A stretch of 64,000 nt of DNA. Source: Streptomyces lincolnensis. GTDB lineage: Bacteria > Actinomycetota > Actinomycetes > Streptomycetales > Streptomycetaceae. Each line of letters starts with the position of its first letter. Within the stretch, counting starts at the first letter, position 1. The stretch spans positions 241,250-305,249 of the forward strand of contig NZ_JAIHON010000011.1 of the NCBI RefSeq assembly GCF_021173675.1, in the 5' to 3' direction. Below are positions 16,750 through 24,906 of the stretch, piece after piece. Position numbers and translations under genes: made by a program. The notes under the pieces were generated by a model. It did not search any database. It was not told the origin of the DNA and saw only the letters and a program-made list of their open reading frames with translations.

Positions 16750-16925
16750 GTGATGTCGGCAACGTCACGTAGCTGCCGTTGGAGGCACTGCCGCCGATGC
16801 GCCCCGTGGAACGGTCGAGGTAGCGCCAACCGGGCGCGGTGAACTGAGGGGTCTGCGGGTCGACCTACAGGCCCTGGCCCACGGAGGACACGCCGGACCA
16901 CGGCTGGTCGGCAACCGACAGCCGA
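16750..16925 (-). pseudogene. GH59 (galactosylceramidase-like) fragment with stop codon
   Basis: The minus strand reads QPWSGVSSVGQGL, then a TAG, then VDPQTPQFTAPGWRYLDRS and GRIGGSASNGSYVTL. This matches the QFTxPGWxYLD and GSYVTL region of family 59 glycoside hydrolases. The in-frame TAG and the missing catalytic domain show it is dead. It lies next to the aldehyde dehydrogenase fragment in the same direction. Confidence 0.55.
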
Positions 16926-17033
16926 GGATGGTGCAAACGATCAGGCGCTGCGCATCCTCGACGACCGGGTCCAGCGTCCGCAGGCCGCACACACCCTCGG
17001 CCCGGCCCAGCTGGTGCATGATCAGGTCAGACT

Positions 17034-17047
17034 TGATAACCTCATCA
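17034..17047. promoter_or_regulatory. fourth TetR-type operator copy, before the exporter gene
   Basis: TGATA-ACCT-CATCA matches nine of ten fixed positions of the island palindrome. It ends 50 bp before the likely ATG of the exporter. An earlier in-frame start for the exporter (17014) would place the operator inside the coding region, which argues for the later start. Confidence 0.5.
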
Positions 17048-17097
17048 ACATTCCCCTGGTCGGCTCGTCTGCCAACCCAGAACTCACCGAGGCCCCC

Positions 17098-18636
17098 ATG
17101 ACCCCCACCCCCCTTCAGGACACCGCGGAACCCGTCGCCACCGGCCGTGCCGGAACCCGCGGTGTCCTGTTCGCGATGTGCCTGTCACTCGTCCTGGTCG
17201 TCGCGTCCGTGTCCGCCCTCAACCTGGCCCTGCCCGACCTGGCCGTCGATCTGTCGGCCTCCAACGGGGCTCTGACCTGGATCGCCGACGCCTACACCGT
17301 CGCCCTGGCCGCCTTGGTGCTGCCGCTCGGCGCGATCGGTGATCGCCTCGGCCGTCGCAACGTGCTCATCGTCGGCACCGTCGTCTTCGGCGCCGCGTCC
17401 CTGGCCGCCTCGTTCGCGGACTCCACGAGCACACTGATCGCCTGGCGTGCCGTCATGGGCCTGGGCGCCGCGATGATCATGCCGGGAACGCTGTCGACGA
17501 TCACCGCGGCCTTCCCGATCGAGCAGCGCGCCAAGGGCGTGGCCACCTGGTCGGGCTTCGCGGCCGCCGGGGCGATCATCGGCATGCTCGCCGCCGGCGC
17601 CCTGCTGGAACAGTTCTCCTGGCGCTCGATCTTCATCGCCAGTGCCGCCGTCGCCCTGGTCGCCGCGCTCGCCGCCGCCCTGCTGGCCCCCAACACCAAG
17701 GACGCCCACCCGCACCGCCCGGACGTGGCCGGAGCGATCACCACCGCCGTGGCCATCGGTACCCTGGTCTTCGCGATCATCGAGGGCAACGAGCAGGGCT
17801 GGACGGAGCCCATGGTGATCGGCGCCTTCGTCGTCACGGCCGTCTCCTTCGCCGCCTACGCCTACCTCGGCCTGCGCAGCGAGCACCCGCTGCTCGACCC
17901 CGCCCTGTTCGGCATCCGGGGCTTCCGGGCCGGCGCCATCACCGTCCTGGTGCAGTTCATGGCCGTCTTCGGGTTCTTCTTCGTCGGCCTGCAGTACCTG
18001 CAACTCATCCTGGGCTACAGCCCGTTGAAGGCCGCCGTCGCCCTTGTCCCGGTCGCGCTGGCGGTGCTGCCGACATCGCTGGTCACCCCGCGCCTGGTCC
18101 ACCGGGTCGGCATGAAGGCGGTCATGGCCGTCGGCCTGCTCCTGCTCGCCGTCGGTCTGTACGCCATCTCCTTCCTCGGGGTCGACTCCGGGTACCTGCC
18201 CTTCCTCGGCGGCCTGGTCCTGGCGGGCGTCGGCATCGGCCTGAGCGGCGCCGTCGGCACGGCGGCCATCACCGGCTCCCTCGGCCGGGGGCAGCAGGGC
18301 GTCGCCTCCGCCATGAACGACACCACCCGCGAGGTCGGTTCGGCGATCGGCATCGCCCTCATGGGCTCGATCTACGGAAGCCATTACCGCTCCTCCCTGC
18401 CCGGCACGGTCGACCGGCTCCCCGCCGACGCGGCCGAGTCCGTACGCCACTCGGCGGCCGCCGGCCTCCACGTCGCCGACCAGCTCGGCGCCCGGGGGGC
18501 CGGCCTCGCCGAGGGCGTCAAGAGCGCCTTCATGGACGGCTTGTCCGCCTCCCTGATCGCCGTGAGCGTCGTCGTGCTCGCCGCAGCGATCGGCGCCCTA
18601 CTGCGCGCACCGAAGACACCGCCAGCGGCCGACTGA
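17098..18636 (+). CDS. DHA2-family MFS transporter (14 membrane segments)
   Basis: A 512-residue drug:H+ antiporter of the EmrB/QacA type. About 14 hydrophobic helices are visible. The motif GDRLGRRNVL follows helix 2 and is the MFS motif A. ALNLALPDLAVDLSAS in helix 1, and GGLVLAGVGIGLSGAVGTAAI in the second half, are typical of DHA2 exporters. It could export toxic intermediates of the catabolic pathway or the inducer. ATG 17098 follows GAGG at a workable distance. The operator-like palindrome 50 bp upstream ties it to the island regulator. Confidence 0.9.
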   Translation: MTPTPLQDTAEPVATGRAGTRGVLFAMCLSLVLVVASVSALNLALPDLAVDLSASNGALTWIADAYTVALAALVLPLGAIGDRLGRRNVLIVGTVVFGAASLAASFADSTSTLIAWRAVMGLGAAMIMPGTLSTITAAFPIEQRAKGVATWSGFAAAGAIIGMLAAGALLEQFSWRSIFIASAAVALVAALAAALLAPNTKDAHPHRPDVAGAITTAVAIGTLVFAIIEGNEQGWTEPMVIGAFVVTAVSFAAYAYLGLRSEHPLLDPALFGIRGFRAGAITVLVQFMAVFGFFFVGLQYLQLILGYSPLKAAVALVPVALAVLPTSLVTPRLVHRVGMKAVMAVGLLLLAVGLYAISFLGVDSGYLPFLGGLVLAGVGIGLSGAVGTAAITGSLGRGQQGVASAMNDTTREVGSAIGIALMGSIYGSHYRSSLPGTVDRLPADAAESVRHSAAAGLHVADQLGARGAGLAEGVKSAFMDGLSASLIAVSVVVLAAAIGALLRAPKTPPAAD

Positions 18637-19204
18637 CCCCTGCGACACCGAGGTCCGTGGCGACGTGATCGAGGCACTGCGGACCGGGCTCTCCGCAAGG
18701 GACGTAGACGTCTGATGCAGCATCAAGAGCGTCAGGCAAGCCGCGGCGGGCACGAATCGTCGGCCCTGCACGGACAACGGCCCGCCCCGCGGGCGCAACT
18801 GCGCAGAACGAAGCCGTCGGGCGGACCCGCGACCTCATCCCCTCACTCCCGGGGCAGCTGAGGGCCATCGGAATCGGTGACCGCCCGGCCGGAGAACGGC
18901 GACATACCCGGCACAGTCGGTTCAGACTGCCGGGCGAGTCTTCTTCCCCGCAGCGCGTGCCCGAATCGCAGGCCGCGGAGCCGCGGCTTCCACGGACCTG
19001 CACTTGACACGATCGCCTTATCGGCAACAGTGTAGCCATTATGGGTATCCGTGTGCCCGGTGCTCGGCCGGCACGTCCAGTCCGTAGTGCGGCTCTCCGA
19101 CGTCCGTGCTGCCTGCCCAGCCGAAGTGCAACAGGTCGAGGACGGCGTCGGAGGCGTCTGGGTGTCGTCGGGTCGTCCTGCGCCGCCGTGCCCGGTGGCC
19201 TGTA
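18637..19204. other. non-coding stretch after the exporter
   Basis: I see no credible gene here. Both strands have long open frames caused only by base composition. A short plus-strand stretch (18660-18713) reads GDVIEALRTGLSARD and then stops; it may be a gene crumb. No convincing terminator hairpin was found after the exporter. Confidence 0.5.
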
Positions 19205-19547
19205 CGGCGGGCAGGACGACCCGAGGACGTAGCGGGACAGAGTCGCGTACGCGTACGCGGCGACCCACGGCGGCAAACCACTGTCGAGCAACACCGCGAC
19301 ACAGCGCTCCCGCAGCGCCATGGCGTTCGGCCCCAACGGAATCTGCTCGACCATCGGGCGCGCCGCGTTCCGATGCCGGGCCCTCATCGCCTGTCAGCTC
19401 CACGACGCCGAACATGCGGTCCACTACATGAGCGACCAGGGGCGCCCGGTTGTCGAAGTGCCGATACAGCGTCGCCGTGCCCGAGCCCAGACGCCGAGCC
19501 GGCGTCCGCATCGACAGAGCGTCGGAGCCGTCCCTCTAAGCAGCTTT
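19205..19547 (-). pseudogene. broken TetR-family regulator
   Basis: A TetR helix-turn-helix is readable from SDALSMRTPARRLGSG to ATLYRHFDNRAPLVAHVVDRM (19535 to about 19390). An in-frame TAG lies a few codons before it. The rest of the protein is in another frame: MVEQIPLGPNAMALRERC and LPPWVAAYAYATLSRYVLG (19387 to about 19220), after which similarity ends. A stop, an internal deletion with frameshift and a lost C-terminus make it a pseudogene. It may once have controlled the neighbouring exporter or another lost gene. Confidence 0.75.
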
Positions 19548-19957
19548 TACTGCCGGGGACTCTGTGTTCGTGGGGTGCAGTCGAGGCCCCTCTGCCAGCA
19601 CGGCAGGGGAGTTTCGGGCGAGCGCCGATATCGGACGTGGCCTTCGGCCGATCGCGGCCCATGAGAGCGCCGCCGATCTTCAGTAACGGGCGCTCGATCG
19701 GTCCTATGACGTGCCGTCCCCCGATGGAGCTCTCCGCCCCCGTGGGTTCGTGCGACGCGTGAGACATAGACGCGAGGCCGTCGAGGTGCTGGCCGACCTC
19801 GCCCTGGACCTGGCCGAAGCGTCCCGAGCTGCTGCCGTACGAGGGGTCTGCGGGCGAGTAGCGCTTCGTTGCCCGGGTGGGCGCAGGAGGGGGCCGGAGC
19901 GCCGGTGGCCGTCGTGCCCGGCACACTGTGCGGCCACCGCCGCGCCCGGCGCGCTGC
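19548..19957. other. non-coding stretch before the secreted protein gene
   Basis: No recognised gene. A minus-strand frame contains MSHASHEPTGAESSIGG and PLLKIGGALMGRDRPK, which look somewhat protein-like. They lack a ribosome site, start logic and family match. I leave it unassigned. Confidence 0.4.
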
Positions 19958-20332
19958 TCAGCAGTTGGGCAGGGGGTTCGTCTCGCTGGAGATCGCCGTG
20001 TCCTTCATCCAGCCGTACTCGCCGTTGTCCGCGACCGTGAACTCCCAGCGGGTCGGGTGCGGCCCGCCCACCCAGTTCTGACCGTCCATCTTGCAGAAGA
20101 ACCAACTGGGATTGGAGTACATGTAGCCGACGATCCTGCTCGGGTCGGGGTACTGAGTGCTCGCTCCCATCGTTCCGTAGACGGGCGCCCCCGACACGTT
20201 GTTGCACCACCAGCGGCCACCGCTCTGCCAGCACCCGGCGGCCGCGCCGGCGGACGGCGCGGCCGTGCCCAACGCGGTGGCGGCGATCGCGGCGGTGGCC
20301 AGCACCGCACCCACCGTGCTCCTGTTGCGCAT
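19958..20332 (-). CDS. small secreted protein with four cysteines
   Basis: A 124-residue protein. A Sec signal peptide (about 1-32: charged MRNR, hydrophobic core AVLATAAIAATALG, Ala-rich cleavage site near ASAGAAA) leads to a mature domain of about 92 residues rich in Trp, Gly and Asn. Cysteines at 34, 43, 80 and 124 could form two disulphides. GGRWWCNN and WFFCKMDGQNWVGG are notable. It is typical of Streptomyces secreted proteins of unknown role, possibly SH3-like or inhibitor-like. GGGGGA before ATG 20332 serves as ribosome site. It sits at the edge of the island, divergent from purB. Confidence 0.82.
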   Translation of the reverse strand: MRNRSTVGAVLATAAIAATALGTAAPSAGAAAGCWQSGGRWWCNNVSGAPVYGTMGASTQYPDPSRIVGYMYSNPSWFFCKMDGQNWVGGPHPTRWEFTVADNGEYGWMKDTAISSETNPLPNC

Positions 20333-20591
20333 ATGAATCCCCCGTCATCGCTTTCCGTGGTGTCCCGCTCACGGGATCACCGTGACACCCCCATCGCACC
20401 ACGATCGGTCGCCGGGGACACGGTGGCCGTCCGGCACACCACAAGACACTCACATCCAAAGCGCACTGTTCCGCAACGGAGCGACCCGACAGAGCGGCGG
20501 CGCATCCGCGATGTGAGACGGCGGCCATGCCAGCTCTGACCTGCGCCGGTCGATGCCGGCGACCGTAAGCGGCACCTCTCCGGCCGACAGG

Positions 20592-20597
20592 TAAACT
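20592..20597 (+). promoter_or_regulatory. -10 box of a probably leaderless purB transcript
   Basis: TAAACT ends eight bases before the GTG of purB, and no ribosome site is present. This predicts transcription starting at or next to the start codon. The same hexamer is used at the tetR gene. Confidence 0.5.
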
Positions 20598-20605
20598 CCG
20601 TCCAC

Positions 20606-22048
20606 GTGACTTCCGCTCCCGCCAAGCCCCGCATCCCCAACGTCCTCGCCGGACGCTACGCCTCCGCCGAGCTCGCCACGCTCTGGTCGCCCGAGCAGAA
20701 GGTGAAGCTGGAGCGCCGGCTCTGGCTCGCCGTGCTGCGAGCCCAGAAGGACCTCGGGATCGAGGTGCCGGACGCGGCGATCGCCGACTACGAGCGTGTC
20801 CTCGACACCGTCGACCTGGCCTCCATCGCCGAGCGCGAGAAGGTCACGCGGCACGACGTGAAGGCGCGGATCGAGGAGTTCAACGACCTCGCCGGGCACG
20901 AGCACGTGCACAAGGGCATGACCTCCCGGGACCTCACCGAGAACGTCGAGCAGCTGCAGATCCGGCTCTCGCTGCAGCTGATGCGCGACCGTACGGTGGC
21001 CGTGCTGGCGCGTCTGGGCAAGCTGGCCGGGGAGTACGGCGAGCTGGTCATGGCCGGCCGCTCGCACAACGTGGCGGCGCAGGCGACCACCCTGGGCAAG
21101 CGGTTCGCCACGGCGGCCGACGAGCTGCTGGTGGCCCACGGCCGGGTCGAGGAACTCCTCGGCCGCTACCCGCTGCGCGGCATCAAGGGCCCGGTCGGCA
21201 CGGCCCAGGACATGCTGGACCTGCTCGGCGGGGACGCTGCGAAGCTGGCGGACCTGGAGCAGCGCATCGCCCGGCACCTGGGCTTCTCGCAGGCCTTCAC
21301 GAGCGTCGGCCAGGTCTACCCGCGCTCCCTGGACTACGAGGTCGTCACCGCGTTGGTGCAGCTGGCCGCGGCGCCCTCGTCGCTGGCGAAGACGATCCGG
21401 CTGATGGCGGGCCACGAGCTGGTCACCGAGGGCTTCAAGCCCGGCCAGGTCGGCTCCTCCGCGATGCCGCACAAGATGAACACGCGGTCGTGCGAGCGCG
21501 TGAACGGCCTGATGGTCATCCTGCGCGGGTACGCGTCCATGACGGGCGAGCTGGCCGGTGACCAGTGGAACGAGGGCGACGTGTCCTGCTCGGTGGTGCG
21601 CCGGGTCGCGCTGCCGGACGCGTTCTTCGCGCTGGACGGTCTGCTGGAGACCTTCCTGACCGTGCTCGACGAGTTCGGCGCCTTCCCCGCCGTCGTCGCC
21701 CGGGAGCTGGACCGCTACCTGCCGTTCCTGGCCACCACCAAGGTCCTCATGGGCGCGGTGCGGGCGGGTGTCGGCCGTGAGGTCGCCCACGAGGCGATCA
21801 AGGAGAACGCGGTCGCCTCCGCGCTGGCGATGCGCGAGCAGGGTGCCGAGCGCAACGAACTGCTCGACAAGCTGGCCGCCGACGAGCGCCTCCCGCTCGA
21901 CCGTGCCCAGCTGGACGCGCTGATGGCCGACAAGCTGTCCTTCACGGGCGCCGCCGCCGACCAGGTGGGCGTGGTCGTCGGCCGGATCGAGGAGATCGTG
22001 AAACAGCATCCCGAGGCCGCGGGCTACACCCCCGGAGCGATCCTCTGA
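20606..22048 (+). CDS. purB: adenylosuccinate lyase
   Basis: A 480-residue enzyme of the fumarase/aspartase superfamily. It removes fumarate from SAICAR and adenylosuccinate in purine synthesis. The signature SSAMPHKMN (about residues 286-294) carries the catalytic loop serine. TSRDLTENVEQ and GRSHNVAAQATTLGKR supply the substrate-binding and histidine regions. GTG 20606 gives the usual actinobacterial N-terminus (IPNVLAGRYASAELA). The next gene starts within a few codons of the stop, so the two may be co-transcribed. Confidence 0.95.
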   Translation: MTSAPAKPRIPNVLAGRYASAELATLWSPEQKVKLERRLWLAVLRAQKDLGIEVPDAAIADYERVLDTVDLASIAEREKVTRHDVKARIEEFNDLAGHEHVHKGMTSRDLTENVEQLQIRLSLQLMRDRTVAVLARLGKLAGEYGELVMAGRSHNVAAQATTLGKRFATAADELLVAHGRVEELLGRYPLRGIKGPVGTAQDMLDLLGGDAAKLADLEQRIARHLGFSQAFTSVGQVYPRSLDYEVVTALVQLAAAPSSLAKTIRLMAGHELVTEGFKPGQVGSSAMPHKMNTRSCERVNGLMVILRGYASMTGELAGDQWNEGDVSCSVVRRVALPDAFFALDGLLETFLTVLDEFGAFPAVVARELDRYLPFLATTKVLMGAVRAGVGREVAHEAIKENAVASALAMREQGAERNELLDKLAADERLPLDRAQLDALMADKLSFTGAAADQVGVVVGRIEEIVKQHPEAAGYTPGAIL

Positions 22049-22068
22049 CCCGCTTCACCCCCGAGGAG

Positions 22069-22593
22069 TTGGAGGCCGCCCGCGACCGTCTGGTGCCGGA
22101 CGTCGTCGCGGACGGTCTCCGTGTGCTGTTCTGCGGCATCAACCCCGGTCTGATGACGGCCGCGACGGGCCATCACTTCGCCCGCCCCGGCAACCGCTTC
22201 TGGCCGGTACTGCACCTGTCCGGGTTCACGCCACGGCTGCTGAAACCGGCGGAGCAGGGGGAGTTGCCGTCCTACGGGCTCGGCATCACCAACGTCGTGG
22301 CGCGGGCGACCGCGCGGGCCGACGAACTGAGCGCGGAGGAGTACCGGGAGGGCGGACGGCTGCTCGCCCTGAAGGTGGCGCGGCTGCGTCCGCGGTGGCT
22401 GGCCGTGGTCGGGGTGACGGCGTACCGGGCCGCCTTCGACGACCGCAAGGCCCGGGTGGGGCCGCAGGAGCGGATGATCGGGGAGACGCGGGTGTGGGTG
22501 CTGCCCAATCCGAGCGGGCTCAACGCGCACTGGACGGCGCAGACCATGGCGGAGGAGTTCGCGCGGCTGCGGGTGGCGGCGGAGGCGTCGTAG
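22069..22593 (+). CDS. mug: G/U mismatch-specific DNA glycosylase (Mug/TDG type)
   Basis: A 174-residue uracil-DNA glycosylase family 2 enzyme that removes U or T opposite G. Motif 1, GINPGL (about 23-28), has the Asn that activates water. Motif 2, NPSGLNAHW (about 147-155), is the DNA-intercalating loop. The start is uncertain: TTG 22069 is within a suitable frame, but homologues often begin a few residues earlier (TPEELEAARDR). A CTG at 22045 overlapping the purB stop would give that N-terminus. Confidence 0.88.
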   Translation: MEAARDRLVPDVVADGLRVLFCGINPGLMTAATGHHFARPGNRFWPVLHLSGFTPRLLKPAEQGELPSYGLGITNVVARATARADELSAEEYREGGRLLALKVARLRPRWLAVVGVTAYRAAFDDRKARVGPQERMIGETRVWVLPNPSGLNAHWTAQTMAEEFARLRVAAEAS

Positions 22594-22638
22594 TCCGGGG
22601 CTCGCACCGGCCCGGCAGTCCGTGACACGGCCCCTGTC

Positions 22639-23085
22639 TCAGGGCGGGTCCGTCTCGGTGACCAGGGCGAGGAGGTGGATCTCGTCGCCCGGGTCCCGGT
22701 CGGCCACGCCGAGGGCCACCCAGCGGTCGGTGTCGTGCGGCTGCCAGAGGCTCAGCTCGTCCACCAGGGCGGTCATCGACGCCCACGGCTCGGGTATGAC
22801 CTCGCCGCGCTCGACGCGCACCACGAGCGTGCCCATCCCCCACGGCACCTGTTGTCGGCCCCAACGGTCGTCCAGGAGAAGGGTGAAGTGCTCCTTGAGC
22901 GCGTGGAGGTCCTGCACCGCCTCCGCGCGGTACGCCCTGTCGCCGGTCCGGGTCTCGTGGCTCGTCGCTAATCTCACGACGCAGTAGCCGGGTCCCGCCA
23001 GCACCACGTCCGGCCCGCCGTGCTCCGCGGCGAGGTCTCCGGAGCACAGCGAGTCGATCCTGGCGAGATGCTTCACGCTGTCCAT
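22639..23085 (-). CDS. hypothetical protein, cytosolic
   Basis: A 148-residue acidic protein I do not recognise. It contains AGPGYCVVRLATSHETRTGDRAY, a helix with DLHALKEHFTLLLDDRWG, and WVALGVADRDPGDEIHLLALV. There are no membrane spans. ATG 23085 is chosen because TTTACT lies seven bases upstream and could be the -10 box of a leaderless message; a TTG at 23115 would add ten residues. It converges on the mug gene and may be monocistronic. Confidence 0.7.
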   Translation of the reverse strand: MDSVKHLARIDSLCSGDLAAEHGGPDVVLAGPGYCVVRLATSHETRTGDRAYRAEAVQDLHALKEHFTLLLDDRWGRQQVPWGMGTLVVRVERGEVIPEPWASMTALVDELSLWQPHDTDRWVALGVADRDPGDEIHLLALVTETDPP

Positions 23086-23152
23086 GTGATCCAGTAAAGC
23101 GGCCGCCACTGACAATTGGCGGGCCGTCAGGCACCCGTCGAGGTCAGGCGGG

Positions 23153-23875
23153 TCAGGCGTCCCTGCCGCGGACCCGCCACGCCCCCGCGCCCAGCGCGGC
23201 CGCCGCCCAGAGCGCGGTCACCGCGAGCCCGGTCCAGGGCCCGAGGAAGCCGTCCCACGTCTCGTGGAAGACGATCTGGCCCGCCCGGTCCGGGAGGAGG
23301 TCGGCGACGCCGCTCGACAGGTCGCCCACCACGAAGGAGACGATGAGCAGGAACGGGATCAGGATGCTCAGGGTGGCGACACCGCTGCGCAGCAGCGCGG
23401 TGATCCCGGCCGCGAGCAGCGCCATGAGCGTGAAGTAGACACCGCAGCCGACCACCCCGCGCGCCCCCTCGGTCCAGCTCAGCGTCCGCGCGTCGGCTCC
23501 CAGGACCGCTCTGCCCACGAAGAGGCTCACCACGCCCGTGAGCAGCCCGGCGGCCAGGCACGGCCCGGCGATCGCCACCGCCTTGGCCGCGAACCACCGC
23601 CCCCGGTCCGGTACGGCGGTCAGCGCGCCCCGCAGGGAGCCGTCCCGCAGCTCGGAGGAGACGGCCACCGTGCCGAACGCGATCGCCGCCAACTGGCCGA
23701 AGTTGAAGCCGAAGAACGCGGCGAACAGCGGGTCGAACCCCTCCTCGCCCGCGTCGAGCGATGCCAGGGCGGAGAAGGCCGCCGTCACGACCACCATCGC
23801 GCCCAGTGTCGTGACCAGTGACCGCAGGGTGCGGATCTTGATCAGCTCGGAGTGCAGTACGGGAACGAACGCCAT
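23153..23875 (-). CDS. ABC-2 type transporter permease
   Basis: A 240-residue integral membrane protein with about six helices. It begins with the typical SELIKIRTLRS amphipathic segment, and SSELRDGSLRGALTAVPDR corresponds to the coupling loop of ABC-2 permeases. It starts two bases after the ATPase gene stop, so the two form one transporter. It is an exporter type, often for peptides, drugs or lipids. It is divergent from a two-component system that probably controls it. Confidence 0.9.
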   Translation of the reverse strand: MAFVPVLHSELIKIRTLRSLVTTLGAMVVVTAAFSALASLDAGEEGFDPLFAAFFGFNFGQLAAIAFGTVAVSSELRDGSLRGALTAVPDRGRWFAAKAVAIAGPCLAAGLLTGVVSLFVGRAVLGADARTLSWTEGARGVVGCGVYFTLMALLAAGITALLRSGVATLSILIPFLLIVSFVVGDLSSGVADLLPDRAGQIVFHETWDGFLGPWTGLAVTALWAAAALGAGAWRVRGRDA

Positions 23876-23877
23876 GG

Positions 23878-24798
23878 TCAGGCCTCCTGGTGGTGGGCGG
23901 CGAACTCGGTCTCGGTCGCCGTGAGATCGAAGTAGGCCTGCTCCAAGGTCGCTTCCTCGGCGGCGAGTTCGAGGATCGGCACGCCGGCGGCGGAGGCGAG
24001 GCGCCCGATGTCCTCCACGCGCGCGTCCGGCACGGTCCAGTGACCGTCCTCGTGGGCGACCGCCTCGTGACCGTGCTCCGAGAGGGCGCGGTGGAGCGCC
24101 GCCGGGTCCGTCGTCCGGATCCGCACCCCGGGCCGCACGCGCGCGTGGATGAACTCCCGCAGCGGGGTGTCGGCGAGCAGCCGGCCGCGGCCCAGGACCA
24201 CGAGGTGGTCGGCGAAGGACGCGGTCTCGTTCATCAGGTGGCTGGAGACCAGGACCGTGCGGCCCTCCTTCGCGAGCCGGCGCAGCACCGCGCGGATCCA
24301 GACGATGCCTTCGGGGTCGAGGCCGTTGGAGGGCTCGTCCAGCAGGACCACGGCCGGATCGCCCAGCAGGGCCGCGGCGATGCCCAGGCGCTGGCGCATG
24401 CCCAGTGAGTACGTCCGCACCCGGCGGCTCGCGACCGACGTCAGGCCGGACTCCTCCAGCACCTCGTCGACCCGGCGGACCGGGATCCGGTTGCTCGCGG
24501 CCAGGGCGCGCAGGTGGTCCCGGGCGGTACGGGAACCGTGCGCGGCCTGCGCGTCGAGCAACGCGCCGACGTGGCGCAGGGGTTCGTCCAGGGCCGCGTA
24601 GGCGCTCCCGCCGATCGTGGCGGTGCCCGAGGTGGGCCGGTCCAGGCCCAGGACGAGGCGCATCGTGGTCGACTTCCCGGCGCCGTTGGGGCCGAGGAAA
24701 CCGGTGACCCGGCCGGGGAGGACGCGGAAGGTGAGGTCGTCCACGGCACGGTGGGAGCCGTACTCCTTGGTCAGTGCTCGGACTTCGATGCTGGTCAT
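23878..24798 (-). CDS. ABC transporter ATPase, exporter type
   Basis: A 306-residue DrrA/CcmA-like ATPase. It has Walker A GPNGAGKST (about 36-44), signature YSLGMRQRLGIAAAL (near 130), Walker B VVLLDEPSNGLDPEG, and an H-loop His in LVSSHLMNE. A C-terminal 80-residue extension is typical for drug/bacteriocin exporters. ATG 24798 gives the standard N-terminus MTSIEVRALTKEYG; longer frames run into the divergent kinase promoter. It is co-transcribed with the permease. Confidence 0.93.
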   Translation of the reverse strand: MTSIEVRALTKEYGSHRAVDDLTFRVLPGRVTGFLGPNGAGKSTTMRLVLGLDRPTSGTATIGGSAYAALDEPLRHVGALLDAQAAHGSRTARDHLRALAASNRIPVRRVDEVLEESGLTSVASRRVRTYSLGMRQRLGIAAALLGDPAVVLLDEPSNGLDPEGIVWIRAVLRRLAKEGRTVLVSSHLMNETASFADHLVVLGRGRLLADTPLREFIHARVRPGVRIRTTDPAALHRALSEHGHEAVAHEDGHWTVPDARVEDIGRLASAAGVPILELAAEEATLEQAYFDLTATETEFAAHHQEA

Positions 24799-24906
24799 GG
24801 CAGCAGCCTGGCGGCCGGGGCGGTGCCGTGGCCTCCCCCGGAGGTGGAGATCGTCTCCCCCGCTCGGGGGAGGCCGACTGTCAGTGGCGGGTGTCACGAT
24901 GTCGCA

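Noticed and set aside
19384..19926. Minus-strand frame with MSHASHEPTGAESSIGG as a possible peptide gene
   Set aside because: There is no ribosome site or family match, and it overlaps the broken TetR gene.
6326..20332. Integrated plasmid or prophage
   Set aside because: No integrase, transposase, attachment repeats or tRNA target was found at the island edges.
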